Source: Alphaproteobacteria bacterium
GTDB lineage: Bacteria > Pseudomonadota > Alphaproteobacteria > DSM-16000 > Inquilinaceae
Direction: 5' to 3'
DNA: 64,000 bases
NCBI GenBank assembly: GCA_009909005.1
Contig: JAAAOG010000025.1
Coordinates: 1-64,000, forward strand
Positions 53,565 through 61,232 of this stretch are shown one piece after another. The notes below the pieces were generated by a model, which did no database searches, was not told the DNA's origin, and worked only from the letters and a program-made list of their open reading frames with translations. Each line of letters begins with the position of its first letter. Position 1 is the first letter of the stretch. A program made the position numbers and the translations under genes.

Positions 53565-54125
53565 ATGACCGACCCGGAGACCATGGCGAAACCTGCGGAC
53601 GACCTTTCCGGCCCTTCTGTCCGGGCCGTGCCGGAGGGCGATGACCGCCCGCGGCTGACCTGCCCCGATTGCGGCTATATCGCCTATGAGAACCCCAAGA
53701 TCATCGTCGGCAGCGTCTGCAGCTGGGAGGATCGGCTGCTCCTTTGCCGCCGGGCGATCGAGCCGCGGCTGGGGTTCTGGACGCTGCCGGCCGGCTTTCT
53801 CGAGTTGAACGAGACGACGGAGGACGGCGCGGCGCGGGAAGCCTGGGAAGAGGCGCGCGCCCGAATCGCCATCGACGGCGTGCTGGCGGTCTACAACATC
53901 CCGCGCATCAGCCAGGTGCAGATCATCTACCGGGCCCGGCTGCTCGACCCCGCCGTCGCCGCCGGGCCGGAATCGGCGGAGGTCGGCCTGTTCCGCTGGG
54001 ACGAGGTGCCCTGGGACGACCTGGCCTTCCCCTCGGTGCACTGGTCGCTGGCGGCGTGGCGGCAGACCGCAGGCGGACCGCTCGGCCAGCCGGGCAGGAC
54101 TCCGGCGGACGCCGTGGTCAGATAA
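53565..54125 (+). CDS. Nudix hydrolase with N-terminal zinc-ribbon-like motif
   Basis: A 186-residue hydrolase of nucleoside diphosphate derivatives. The Nudix box is complete, starting G-F-L-E-L-N-E and continuing to R-E-A-W-E-E-A (G, E and the R-E-x-x-E-E core). Ahead of it is [13 protein letters not shown], the half zinc-ribbon typical of the NADH pyrophosphatase-like subgroup found beside DUF1993-like genes. The ATG at 53565 follows the DUF1993 stop by 13 bases. Substrate unknown; ADP-ribose or NADH-type compounds are plausible. Confidence 0.88.
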   Translation: MTDPETMAKPADDLSGPSVRAVPEGDDRPRLTCPDCGYIAYENPKIIVGSVCSWEDRLLLCRRAIEPRLGFWTLPAGFLELNETTEDGAAREAWEEARARIAIDGVLAVYNIPRISQVQIIYRARLLDPAVAAGPESAEVGLFRWDEVPWDDLAFPSVHWSLAAWRQTAGGPLGQPGRTPADAVVR

Positions 54126-54187
54126 AGGAAAGAATTGAGCAGATGGGAGAATCCAAAAATCAGAGGCTGCAAAGGCAACGAAATCGC

Positions 54188-54604
54188 TTATCCCTGATGA
54201 ACCCTCTCGTCAACGGCTGAGCAAACATTTTCTGCGACCTGCCACGATGCGATCGCGACATCGCAGATTGCACGGAAAAGGGTGTCGGGCGGCACGTCGA
54301 TATAAATAATCGTTTGATCGCAACGGACCAACCAGCGCCGCGCGACCTGCGCGGCAGCAGCCGCAAAGGCGCATTCCTCGCCTATGCTTTCGGTGATGCG
54401 ATAGGCAAAGCCGTCATCACTCACGCGGATTTGCTCGCCCGCGGCCTCTATCCGCACCGTGACGCTCGACCCATCCGGATATAGGAGCGGAAGCGTCACC
54501 CATCGGCTGCCAGCCCGGTGCCGGACCGAAACAAGGTCTCGGACAACCGAGTCGACAATTCGGTCGAAATCAAAGGTGGTGCCGTCATCTATCGCCTGAT
54601 CCAT
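54188..54604 (-). CDS. DUF1828-like hypothetical protein
   Basis: A 138-residue protein whose centre reads W-V-T-L-P-L-L-Y-P-D-G-S-S-V-T-V-R-I, then I-R-V-S-D-D-G-F-A-Y-R, a beta-hairpin with V-S-D-D-G resembling DUF1828 proteins. The C-terminal half is helical with R-W-L-V-R-C-D-Q-T-I-I-Y-I-D-V. It starts 10 bases after the stop of the next gene upstream and is evidently cotranscribed with it. Composition is less GC-rich than neighbouring genes, which suggests a transferred two-gene module. Function unknown. Confidence 0.55.
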   Translation of the reverse strand: MDQAIDDGTTFDFDRIVDSVVRDLVSVRHRAGSRWVTLPLLYPDGSSVTVRIEAAGEQIRVSDDGFAYRITESIGEECAFAAAAAQVARRWLVRCDQTIIYIDVPPDTLFRAICDVAIASWQVAENVCSAVDERVHQG

Positions 54605-54613
54605 GATCCCACT

Positions 54614-55108
54614 CTAACCCCATGGTGGAACACCAACAAGCCCGATATTGTCGATCTTGAATGACATACCGACAAAATCCCTGACCTCTTCGAACGAAAA
54701 CAGTCCGGGAACCGGTTTGGCCAGAGGCAGATTTCTTCCTCTCATGCGGTTTTCTTCTGCTATCCAGTTCAGATCGAAATCATGGAGGTGAGTGCCAACG
54801 ATTCTCTTGCCTGCAAACTTTGGTGGGCCTCGCCTGGGATTGGTATGCCCGCCATCCAGCGGGCGCCAGTCGAGACGTATCAGCGGTACGCGTTTGCCGT
54901 CTTCCTGACGGCGAGCAATCATCTCGAAGGTGACATGCTCATCAGGCAGCCAAGCATAAGCGCCGCCGCGAAGGCGCAGTTCCGGCTGGAAATCGTCGCC
55001 AGTCAGCAACGGTAGCTCGAAACGCAGATAGCCGCTACCGGCCGCCGACAAGGACCAGCCGGAAAAATGGACGATGGACTTCGACGCCGAGAAGATGGTG
55101 GGAAGCAC
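54614..55108 (-). CDS. hypothetical protein paired with the DUF1828-like gene
   Basis: A 164-residue protein, GTG start, beginning six bases after the stop of the MOSC gene on the same strand. It is beta-rich (Y-L-R-F-E-L-P-L-L, L-R-G-G-A-Y-A-W-L-P). A central H-L-H-D-F-D-L-N-W motif contains two histidines and acidic residues that could bind metal, and the end is G-L-F-S-F-E-E-V-R-D-F-V. I recognise no family. Together with the following DUF1828-like gene it could be a toxin-antitoxin or phage-type module, which is inference from size and spacing. Confidence 0.5.
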   Translation of the reverse strand: MLPTIFSASKSIVHFSGWSLSAAGSGYLRFELPLLTGDDFQPELRLRGGAYAWLPDEHVTFEMIARRQEDGKRVPLIRLDWRPLDGGHTNPRRGPPKFAGKRIVGTHLHDFDLNWIAEENRMRGRNLPLAKPVPGLFSFEEVRDFVGMSFKIDNIGLVGVPPWG

Positions 55109-55114
55109 CGGCGA

Positions 55115-55876
55115 TCATTCCGGGGTAATCGGGTCGCCGACGGCAATCTCGCCGCCTTCGTGCACCTCGAGATAGACGCCGCACTCGTCATGGCCGAAGC
55201 CGCTCATCAGCGCCTTGGGGATGTTCATGTCGCGCTCGGCGGTGTCGGGGTTGACCGTGGTCGCCGCGCAGCGCCCGATCGGCTCGACGGCCTTGAGCCG
55301 CACCGTGTCGCCGATCCGCAAGGTCTTGCCGACCCAGTCCATTTCGGCCCAGGGGGCGGCGCCGTCGATCAGGAGATTGCCGCGGAAGCGGCGCGGGTCG
55401 ACCGGCCGGCGCACCACCCGTTCCAGATCGGCGAGCGAGGCCCGGTTGATCAGCGACAGCTGGTTCTCGCCGGCATCGTCGAGCGCGAGACCCGGCGCTT
55501 CCACCAGCCGCACCGGCTTCGGCGCCTCGTCGCCGATGAAGGCGTTGAGGAACTGGTTGACGACCTCCCGGCCGATCGGGGTTGTGATGTCGGCATGCGC
55601 CACTTCCCTGCCGTGGCGACGGATGTGCAGCGCACCCGTAGCCGGATCGAACTGCGTGTCGAGCTCGGCCAGGCGGGCATGGGTCATCAGGGTGAGGAAC
55701 TGCCGCTTGTTCTGCCAGGCCGGCTCCAGCGGGTCGAAGCGGCTGGCGCCATGGGCGATCGCGAAGCGTCGGTCACCGGGGAGGGAGCGGCCGGGCTCCA
55801 GGGCGACGCGGTCGAGCAGCTGGACATCCAGCCCCTTGACCGGATAACGGCAAATTTGAGCGAGCGTAACCGGCAT
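55115..55876 (-). CDS. MOSC domain-containing protein
   Basis: A 253-residue protein of the YcbX/MOSC type. The N-terminal beta-barrel starts with the typical I-C-R-Y-P-V-K-G-L-D-V and contains G-D-R-R-F-A-I. The C-terminal MOSC part has F-R-G-N-L-L-I-D-G, then G-R-C-A-A-T-T-V-N-P-D-T with the likely cofactor-binding cysteine, and C-G-V-Y near the end. These proteins bind molybdenum cofactor and take part in sulfur transfer or N-hydroxylated compound reduction. I chose the ATG at 55876 because G-G-C-G-G-G-A precedes it. Confidence 0.85.
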   Translation of the reverse strand: MPVTLAQICRYPVKGLDVQLLDRVALEPGRSLPGDRRFAIAHGASRFDPLEPAWQNKRQFLTLMTHARLAELDTQFDPATGALHIRRHGREVAHADITTPIGREVVNQFLNAFIGDEAPKPVRLVEAPGLALDDAGENQLSLINRASLADLERVVRRPVDPRRFRGNLLIDGAAPWAEMDWVGKTLRIGDTVRLKAVEPIGRCAATTVNPDTAERDMNIPKALMSGFGHDECGVYLEVHEGGEIAVGDPITPE

Positions 55877-56032
55877 GGTCCCGCCATTCAGCCCGCCGCC
55901 GCCCGCCCTGTCAACGGAGTCCATCGTTGACCGGCGGGTTCCCCCTATGGCGTTCGGTGGACGGTCTTGGACCAGGGAGACTTTTCCGAAATGGCGGCTG
56001 GGTCTGCGCGGCACCGGCAGCGAAATCGCAGA

Positions 56033-57601
56033 TCAGGAAATAAACGCGGCCTCAATAAGGCCTTTTGTCTGGGGGTGTAAAGGATACGAGACTATCTCCG
56101 CTGTTGACCCGGCCTCTATTATTTCGCCTTCGTGCAATACAACTAGTCTTGATGTCAAACTCATTGCCATTGAGATGTCATGTGTAATTAACAACACAGA
56201 AACGCCCTTGTTACAAAGCAAAAATCTGAGTATCTCGATCAAGGAAATTGCTGTTTCAGCATCAAGAGCAGAGGTGATCTCGTCACATATCAGAAGCCGG
56301 GGTCGCGCGGCCAAAGCCCTGGCAATCGCGATGCGTTGTTTTTCGCCTCCAGACAATGAAGGCGGAGTCCTATCGAGAATACTTGGACAAAGCCCAAGAT
56401 CCGTCAACAGACCCTCTGCCTGCATTCGCCGTTCGCGCCTTGTCGCTTTATCATAAAAAAAAATCGGTCTTCCGATGATGGTCTCGATGCGCTGTCCGGG
56501 ATTGAGGGCCATATCGGGAAACTGACTGATGATCTGGATTCCTCGTTTTTGCATTGCAGAACGGCGTTCAATACTTCCAGCGAGCATCTCGCCACAGAAC
56601 TCAAGGCTGCCGCCGCGGTACGGCAGGAGACCGCATAGCACCCGGGCAAGCGTGCTCTTCCCGGAACCGGAAACGCCAACCACGGCCAACGCTTCCGACT
56701 CGGCAAGCTCCATGCTGATGGTTTTCAAAGCGAGAGTTCGATGCGAATAGCCGGCGGAGACTTTTCTGAGTTCAAGTAGTGCCGTTCTTGAAACACGTTC
56801 CGAAGGCCGCTTGTTGGCGATCGCGTTCGGCCCTGACGAGCTCCGTTGCCTTATCAAGCGACCAAGGATGTCAGACGTGGGGCCTCGATCAACGATCCGA
56901 CCCGCATCGAGAACGATTGCCGAACTCATTGCTTGGGAGACTGCAATATGATCATGGCTGACCATCAGGGATGCCGTTCCGCGTTCGGCCATCACGCATC
57001 GAAGCCGTTCAAGGAAAAGCTTTCTGTTTACCGCGTCCAGGGCTGATGTCGGTTCATCGAGTATCACCAGCTCGGGCTCAAGGAGCAGGGCCATTGCGAT
57101 TAGCATTCTCTGAAGTTGCCCACCTGACAGCTGATGCGGATACCGCCGCACGAGCATATCCGGCTCGGAGAACCCAAGATTCGCCAATAGTCCGACAAGG
57201 CGCAGCTCTATGGCCGACCGGCAGGAAAAGCCATGCACCACTGCGGATTCTAAGAGCTGATATCTAAGTTTGAGATACGGGTTAAAGGCCGCCTGGGCGC
57301 CTTGAGCGATAAAACTGATGCGACGTCCGCGCAGTCTCGACAGTGAATAGCCGGACATGGAAAGCAGATTTTGACCGCGGAATAGAACAGCACCCGCCTC
57401 AAGAAATAAATGTTCCCCCATATGTCCAATTGCAGCCCGCGCCAACGTGGATTTTCCTGCGCCGCTTTTACCGATTATCCCAATGCTTTCACCCTCGCCA
57501 ATGTCAAGGTGAATATCCTCAATTATGGCAGAACCCCCACGACCTTTGCGAGGCTTTATTGTCAGAGCTTCGATTACCAAGAGTGGCGGTTTTGATGCCA
57601 T
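56033..57601 (-). CDS. peptide/nickel-type ABC transporter, fused dual ATPase
   Basis: A 522-residue protein with two complete ABC cassettes in one chain, replacing separate DppD and DppF subunits. Cassette 1 has G-K-S-G-A-G-K-S-T, L-S-G-G-Q-L-Q-R and L-V-I-L-D-E-P-T-S-A-L-D. Cassette 2 has G-V-S-G-S-G-K-S-T, L-S-G-G-E-K-Q-R and L-L-I-C-D-E-I-T-S-A-L-D; the Walker B proline position is isoleucine. I chose the ATG at 57601, six bases after the DppC-like stop. It energises the adjacent permeases. DNA is AT-richer than the window average. Confidence 0.88.
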   Translation of the reverse strand: MASKPPLLVIEALTIKPRKGRGGSAIIEDIHLDIGEGESIGIIGKSGAGKSTLARAAIGHMGEHLFLEAGAVLFRGQNLLSMSGYSLSRLRGRRISFIAQGAQAAFNPYLKLRYQLLESAVVHGFSCRSAIELRLVGLLANLGFSEPDMLVRRYPHQLSGGQLQRMLIAMALLLEPELVILDEPTSALDAVNRKLFLERLRCVMAERGTASLMVSHDHIAVSQAMSSAIVLDAGRIVDRGPTSDILGRLIRQRSSSGPNAIANKRPSERVSRTALLELRKVSAGYSHRTLALKTISMELAESEALAVVGVSGSGKSTLARVLCGLLPYRGGSLEFCGEMLAGSIERRSAMQKRGIQIISQFPDMALNPGQRIETIIGRPIFFYDKATRRERRMQAEGLLTDLGLCPSILDRTPPSLSGGEKQRIAIARALAARPRLLICDEITSALDAETAISLIEILRFLLCNKGVSVLLITHDISMAMSLTSRLVVLHEGEIIEAGSTAEIVSYPLHPQTKGLIEAAFIS

Positions 57602-57606
57602 GGGAA

Positions 57607-58398
57607 TCACGCTCGCAACGAATCGCCGGAAATCAAAAAATTCAGGGAGAGGGTTACGCAAGCTATGGCTGCAGCAGGATAGAGAGAAGCTCCTACACCC
57701 AAGAATAATCCCTGGGCATTTTCCCTTACCATAGATCCCCAATCTGTATCGGGCGACTGGACACCCAGGCCAAGAAAGCTGAGGGCACTTAGCAAGAGTA
57801 TCGTATAGGCAACCCGCAGACCCAGTTCTGCAGCGAGCGGCCGTCGAAGCACCGGAAAAATCTCGCCAAAGACCAGCCAGGCAAATCCCTCCCCCCTGAG
57901 ACGGGCAGCAGTAATATAGTCGAGGCTCACGACAGTGCCGGAGAGCGCTCGGACCGTTCGAAAGACACGCGGCGCTTCGACGACGACCAGGACAGTGACC
58001 AAAATGGCCGGCGCTGGCGGCAGAATTGTCAGGACAAGGAGCCCGAGCAGCAGCGGCGGCACGGCCAGCGCCCCGTCGACGGTCCTGGCGAGGACCTGAT
58101 CCAGCCATCTTGGAGCAAGAGCGGCGCAGATTCCCCCAACACAACCGATCAGCCATCCAAGAAAAGCACCGGCCCCCGAAAGCAGAAGCGTGGTTCGGCC
58201 GGCATGCAGAAGGCGCGCCAGCAAATCCCGGCCCAGTTGATCCGTTCCCAGCCACGACTTTGCGGACGGGCGTTCCCAGATTCCACCGACGATCTCGCCA
58301 CGCCCATGCGGTGCCAGCTCAGGCCCGACGGCCACCGCTATCGCGATGGCAGCCACGGAAATGCCGGCGAGTCCCAGTCTTGCGCTGCCTTCTGCCAT
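57607..58398 (-). CDS. peptide/nickel-type ABC transporter permease, DppC-like
   Basis: A 263-residue membrane protein with about six helices. The N-terminal G-T-D-Q-L-G-R-D-L-L-A-R-L-L is the DppC/OppC/NikC hallmark. The binding-protein-dependent permease loop includes R-L-R-G-E-G-F-A-W-L-V-F-G-E-I-F, equivalent to the E-A-A motif that docks on the ATPase. It is shorter than E. coli DppC at the N-terminus. It lies between the DppB-like gene (12-base gap) and the fused ATPase. Confidence 0.9.
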   Translation of the reverse strand: MAEGSARLGLAGISVAAIAIAVAVGPELAPHGRGEIVGGIWERPSAKSWLGTDQLGRDLLARLLHAGRTTLLLSGAGAFLGWLIGCVGGICAALAPRWLDQVLARTVDGALAVPPLLLGLLVLTILPPAPAILVTVLVVVEAPRVFRTVRALSGTVVSLDYITAARLRGEGFAWLVFGEIFPVLRRPLAAELGLRVAYTILLLSALSFLGLGVQSPDTDWGSMVRENAQGLFLGVGASLYPAAAIACVTLSLNFLISGDSLRA

Positions 58399-58410
58399 TG
58401 CTGCCGGCTC

Positions 58411-59391
58411 CTATATGGCCACACGTTCCGGGAGGCGCGGATCGAACCGAAGGGCCGTCAGGTCAGCGAGGAAATTCAAAAGGACGTAACAAGCGGCCAG
58501 AACCAATGCGCAGGCCTGCACAACAGGGACGTCGCGCTTCAACACATGATCCACCAAAAGCTGTCCGAGCCCGGGATAGGCGAACACGACCTCCACGATC
58601 ACCGCCCCCGCCAACGCATAAGCAAGGCCAAGGGCTAGAACAGCCGCAACTGACGGAAGCAGGCCGGGCACGACGTGCCATAGGATGAGCCGGGCCCCGC
58701 GCACACCTTTGAACCGGGCCATTTCGATGAAAGGCTGTTCGAGCAAATCGCAGATAGCGGCACGCGCCAGCCGCATGGTGTGCGAGACAAGGACGAGGCC
58801 GAGCGTAACAGCCGGCAATACAAGCGGCTCAATCTCCGACAGGAAACCGTCGCCGGTTCCGGCGGCACCGGGAACTGTCATCGCGAGGGACGGAAACCAT
58901 CCCAGGTGGACGGCAAAAACCAGGATCAGACAGTATCCAATGAAAAATTCCGGAATGCAGGCGGTGAGAAGGGCGAACCCGGAAAGAATTGTGTCAAGAG
59001 GGCGGCCACGATAAAGGGCTGCCACAAATGCCGCACTTACGGAAAGAGGGACCGCGATCACCACAGCCATTCCGGCAAGGCTGGCCGTCAATTCCAGCCG
59101 GGCCGTGACCAGACGGGCGACGTCCCGGCCCGTGGTCAACGACTGACCGAAATCGCCGACGAGAACACCCCCGATCCAATCCAGATAACGATGCAACGCC
59201 GGCTGATCGGCGCCAAGCGCCTCCCGCAACGCCGCAACCGCCTCCGGGGTTGCAGCGCGCCCGAGGATCGCTACGGCGATGTCCCCCGGCAAAATCTCGG
59301 TCGCCACGAAGATGAGTGCCGAAACTCCCACTAGCACGACGAGCGCCGACCATAGGCGACAGGCGAGGAAGCGAAGTGACAGAGCGCTCAT
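58411..59391 (-). CDS. peptide/nickel-type ABC transporter permease, DppB-like
   Basis: A 326-residue membrane protein with six helices. It begins F-L-A-C-R-L-W-S-A-L-V-V-L-V-G-V-S, followed by L-P-G-D-I-A and L-G-A-D-Q-P, typical of DppB/NikB. The docking loop is M-A-R-F-K-G-V-R-G-A-R-L-I-L-W-H-V-V-P. It ends L-R-F-D-P-R-L-P-E-R, a common DppB ending. It forms the channel with the DppC-like protein. It starts 29 bases after the binding-protein stop. Confidence 0.92.
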   Translation of the reverse strand: MSALSLRFLACRLWSALVVLVGVSALIFVATEILPGDIAVAILGRAATPEAVAALREALGADQPALHRYLDWIGGVLVGDFGQSLTTGRDVARLVTARLELTASLAGMAVVIAVPLSVSAAFVAALYRGRPLDTILSGFALLTACIPEFFIGYCLILVFAVHLGWFPSLAMTVPGAAGTGDGFLSEIEPLVLPAVTLGLVLVSHTMRLARAAICDLLEQPFIEMARFKGVRGARLILWHVVPGLLPSVAAVLALGLAYALAGAVIVEVVFAYPGLGQLLVDHVLKRDVPVVQACALVLAACYVLLNFLADLTALRFDPRLPERVAI

Positions 59392-59420
59392 CGCAGTTCA
59401 CCGTAAGCCGGCTTGGCGCC

Positions 59421-60962
59421 TCATGCGCCCTCGAGCCAGACCTTCTCTGCGACTCTTTTTCCTAACAGCTCGTCGTGAATCGATGGTGCCAATCCCCGGA
59501 CGCGACTCCTCGCTGCATCCAGCCAGTCGAGGAACACCGGGATCACGGTGCCGCAATCGTCGCGGACCAATTCCTGCATCTCAGAAAATATTTCGTAGCG
59601 AGTGTCGGCGTTTGACTCACGTCCTGCTTCACTTAAAAGAAAGTCGAACCTCTCACTCTCCCACCCGGTCTCATTCCAGGACGCATTACTTGCATAAGCC
59701 ACGGAAAACATCATTTCAGGCGTCGGCCGCCCGGACCATAGTGCGAGGCACCAAGGCTCCCTAGCCCACACATTGCTCCAATATCCGTCCTGGGGATGGC
59801 GACGAACTCTCAAATCGACACCTATTCGGGTTGCATGCGCTTGAAACGTCTCTGCAAGCTGAATCCCGCGTGGAATGATATCCGAGGCATGCAGCACGAT
59901 AGGCTGATCAACGCCGGCACGCCGCAGTAATGAAAGTGCAAGGTCCGGGTCTGGCGAGCGTTGCCCAATTTCAGAATAAAACGGGTCGGCCGGAGAAATC
60001 GGATGGTCGTTACCAATCTGGCCATAGCCATTATAAACTTGGTCCACAATCGCTTGACGATCAAATAAGAGCTTTAAGGCCGTGCGGACCTGAGGATTGG
60101 CAAAAGGCTGGACATGCATCTGCATCGGAAATGTAACGTGCGAACGACCGCGACTCTGAACCAATTGAGTTGTATTATCGTTCTCGAGAGCCGGGGCGAC
60201 GCCAGGATCTACCTGGTTAATGACATCAACCGAACCGGAGCGGAGCGCTGCTAAACGGGCCAATGACTCGTTGATCACCAAAAGGCTTACAGTGTCGACA
60301 TTCGCCCGGTCAGATTTCCAGTATCCTGTATTTCGCCTACCTTCCCAAACGACGCCGGGCTCGAATCTCTCGGTCAAATAGGCCCCTGTGCCGACGCCGG
60401 CATCTGGAGATAAATCTGCAGGCGTGATAAGAAGATGATAATCGGACAAAAAATACGGGAAACTAACCTGCGGCCTTCGTAATAAAAATATTACCTCTTT
60501 TGGCCCATCTGATCGCATTTCTATAACATCTCGTAAGTACGGTTGCCCGCCGGAGCCACTTTCAGGCTGCATATGTCGTTGCAAACTGTAAATTACATCT
60601 TCGCTGGACAGTGATTTGCCATGATGAAATGTTACATCCTCGCGCAGTCGGAATTTCCAGCGCATGAAATTCGTATCAGACTCCCAAGACTCTGCCAGCT
60701 CGGGAATTAATTCGCCCGTGTCGCCTATTTCGACCAGGTTGTTGGCGAATGAATATCCAACTATACTCTGATATGAACTATAAAATCTGACGGGATCAAG
60801 ACTGTCGGTTGCGCTCCCGGCATTTAAACCGACACGCAGATGACCGCCGCGAGTTCGAATGTTGCTGCCCTGGGCTTTAACCGCTCCCGGTATGATCGTC
60901 GAAAGGGGAATACCAAGTGCACCTGACAGGAGAGCCCTCCTGCTTATTCGCCTGATTGGCAT
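59421..60962 (-). CDS. family 5 extracellular solute-binding protein
   Basis: A 513-residue periplasmic binding protein. The signal peptide has twin-arginine character (R-R-I-S-R-R-A-L-L-S-G-A) and ends near V-K-A-Q. Family 5 marks are L-R-V-G-L-N-A-G, L-I-P-E-L-A-E-S-W-E and W-K-F-R-L-R-E-D-V-T-F-H-H-G-K, plus the A-L-K-L-L-F-D-R-Q-A-I-V helix. The ligand could be a peptide, opine, nickel complex or other small molecule. It is the first gene of the importer operon and lies 25 bases from a palindromic operator-like site. The coding DNA is clearly AT-richer than the chromosomal norm. Confidence 0.9.
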   Translation of the reverse strand: MPIRRISRRALLSGALGIPLSTIIPGAVKAQGSNIRTRGGHLRVGLNAGSATDSLDPVRFYSSYQSIVGYSFANNLVEIGDTGELIPELAESWESDTNFMRWKFRLREDVTFHHGKSLSSEDVIYSLQRHMQPESGSGGQPYLRDVIEMRSDGPKEVIFLLRRPQVSFPYFLSDYHLLITPADLSPDAGVGTGAYLTERFEPGVVWEGRRNTGYWKSDRANVDTVSLLVINESLARLAALRSGSVDVINQVDPGVAPALENDNTTQLVQSRGRSHVTFPMQMHVQPFANPQVRTALKLLFDRQAIVDQVYNGYGQIGNDHPISPADPFYSEIGQRSPDPDLALSLLRRAGVDQPIVLHASDIIPRGIQLAETFQAHATRIGVDLRVRRHPQDGYWSNVWAREPWCLALWSGRPTPEMMFSVAYASNASWNETGWESERFDFLLSEAGRESNADTRYEIFSEMQELVRDDCGTVIPVFLDWLDAARSRVRGLAPSIHDELLGKRVAEKVWLEGA

Positions 60963-60986
60963 GTTTCGCCCCTACCATTTAATCTA

Positions 60987-60999
60987 TAACTTTTAGTTA
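60987..60999. promoter_or_regulatory. palindromic operator-like site 1
   Basis: TAACT-TTT-AGTTA is a perfect 13-base palindrome located 25 bases upstream of the binding-protein start. An A/T-rich -10-like TATAGA (minus strand) directly adjoins it. An identical core occurs at 61165-61181 upstream of the divergent gene. Confidence 0.6.
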
Positions 61000-61164
61000 C
61001 GTCTTTGAATACTTCTGTAAGAAATTGAGTTTTTTGATAGTATGCTTTTTACTTCGTTTTAGGCTCGAGTGTAGCGCTCCGCATACCATCGCAGGCATAA
61101 GAATAAAGATAGAACATCTTGCTAAGGTTAGCATTTTTGTTGACTCGTAGGGTCGTGTGTGCAT

Positions 61165-61181
61165 GATAACTAAAAGTTATC
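61165..61181. promoter_or_regulatory. palindromic operator-like site 2
   Basis: GATAACT-AAA-AGTTATC is a perfect 17-base palindrome that contains the same core as site 1. Plus-strand TTGACT at 61140-61145 and GATAAC at 61165-61170, 19 bases apart, form a possible promoter whose -10 lies inside the palindrome, so a bound regulator would block it. The gene start is 52 bases downstream. Confidence 0.6.
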
Positions 61182-61232
61182 TTGTCGATAATGAAGGACA
61201 TTTTGATTTCATAGCCTGAGAGATATCAAAGG

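Noticed and set aside
60963-61232. Terminal inverted repeats of an insertion sequence at the two palindromes
   Set aside because: Each site is itself a complete palindrome, no transposase lies between them, and the interval is only promoter-sized.
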